From positions 310,001 through 374,000 of the forward strand of contig NZ_RBAH01000002.1 of assembly GCF_003626695.1 (NCBI RefSeq): 64,000 nucleotides of DNA. The letters run 5' to 3'. The notes below the pieces were generated by a model, which saw only the letters and a list, made by a program, of their open reading frames with translations, did not search any database and was not told where the DNA came from. The position numbers were made by a program, and so were the translations under genes. The stretch is from Paenibacillus ginsengarvi (GTDB lineage: Bacteria > Bacillota > Bacilli > Paenibacillales > NBRC-103111). Positions 63,994-64,000 of the stretch are shown piece after piece (positions within the stretch are counted from its first letter, which is position 1; each line of letters opens with the position of its first letter).

Positions 63994-64000
63994 ATGGAGC
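63994..64000 (+). CDS. Partial gene at window end
   Basis: ATGGAGC at the last seven bases follows AAAAGGGGAGAG with good spacing, so another gene of the same operon starts here. Nothing can be said of its product. Confidence 0.5.

Overview
The window looks like chromosomal DNA from a Gram-positive, spore-forming, polysaccharide-degrading Firmicute, most likely Paenibacillaceae (Paenibacillus/Cohnella-like). This is inferred from strong AGGAGG ribosome binding sites, lipobox-bearing extracellular solute-binding proteins (SBPs), many AraC-type regulators, a YhcN/YlaJ-type spore lipoprotein, intrinsic terminators and CcpA-type cre sites. No rRNA, tRNA, CRISPR array or replication origin was seen.

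Region 1 (1-17.6 kb) is a carbohydrate locus. It holds a VanZ-like protein, a large CBM9-like/heparinase II-III protein converging on an AraC regulator, and then a compact same-strand run: SBP lipoprotein, unrecognised 709-aa TIM-barrel-like protein, phosphotriesterase-family lactonase-like enzyme, two amidohydrolases with overlapping stop and start, fucose/arabinose-isomerase-fold protein and an M24 'pita-bread' protein with a degraded metal site. After a terminator come a Tat-exported beta-helix protein with a tailspike-like N-terminal module and a small ASRT-family protein. I infer an uptake and catabolic pathway for an unusual sugar, sugar lactone or glycan derivative.

Region 2 (17.6-47 kb) is a mixed, partly decayed accessory stretch. 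It has an SRPBCC-ArsR-VOC operon with a perfect 12-2-12 operator, a YhcN lipoprotein, a broken AraC gene with an 11-C tract, a truncated ECF sigma gene, two beta-lactamase-fold serine hydrolases and a frameshifted beta-helix gene behind a near-consensus cre site. It continues with a sugar isomerase/epimerase, an internally deleted SBP, a frameshifted Tet(M)-like ribosomal protection gene, a two-component system, DedA, a FemAB-like protein, a second intact beta-helix gene, a DUF4253/SUMF1-like pair and a beta-helix remnant. The most unusual gene is an ECF sigma factor fused to a peptidase-MA-like domain and a signal-less solute-binding domain. Next to it lies a related SBP lipoprotein gene split by a tnpB-only IS200/IS605 element whose ends can be placed to the base.

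Region 3 (47-64 kb) is a second glycan locus. It contains a GH20 hexosaminidase, SBP and AraC genes, an AraC/phytanoyl-CoA-dioxygenase-like divergent pair with direct-repeat sites, a GH36/Sip1-like glycosidase, an AraC/SBP divergent pair, a fourth Tat beta-helix protein, and two BNR/sialidase-like proteins, one of them broken by TGA at an Asp-box tryptophan.

Recurrent themes are SBP genes paired with AraC regulators but no ABC permease or ATPase anywhere in the window, and a paralogous family of Tat-exported beta-helix proteins. Several reading-frame breaks fall in homopolymers, so true gene decay and assembly error both need to be considered.
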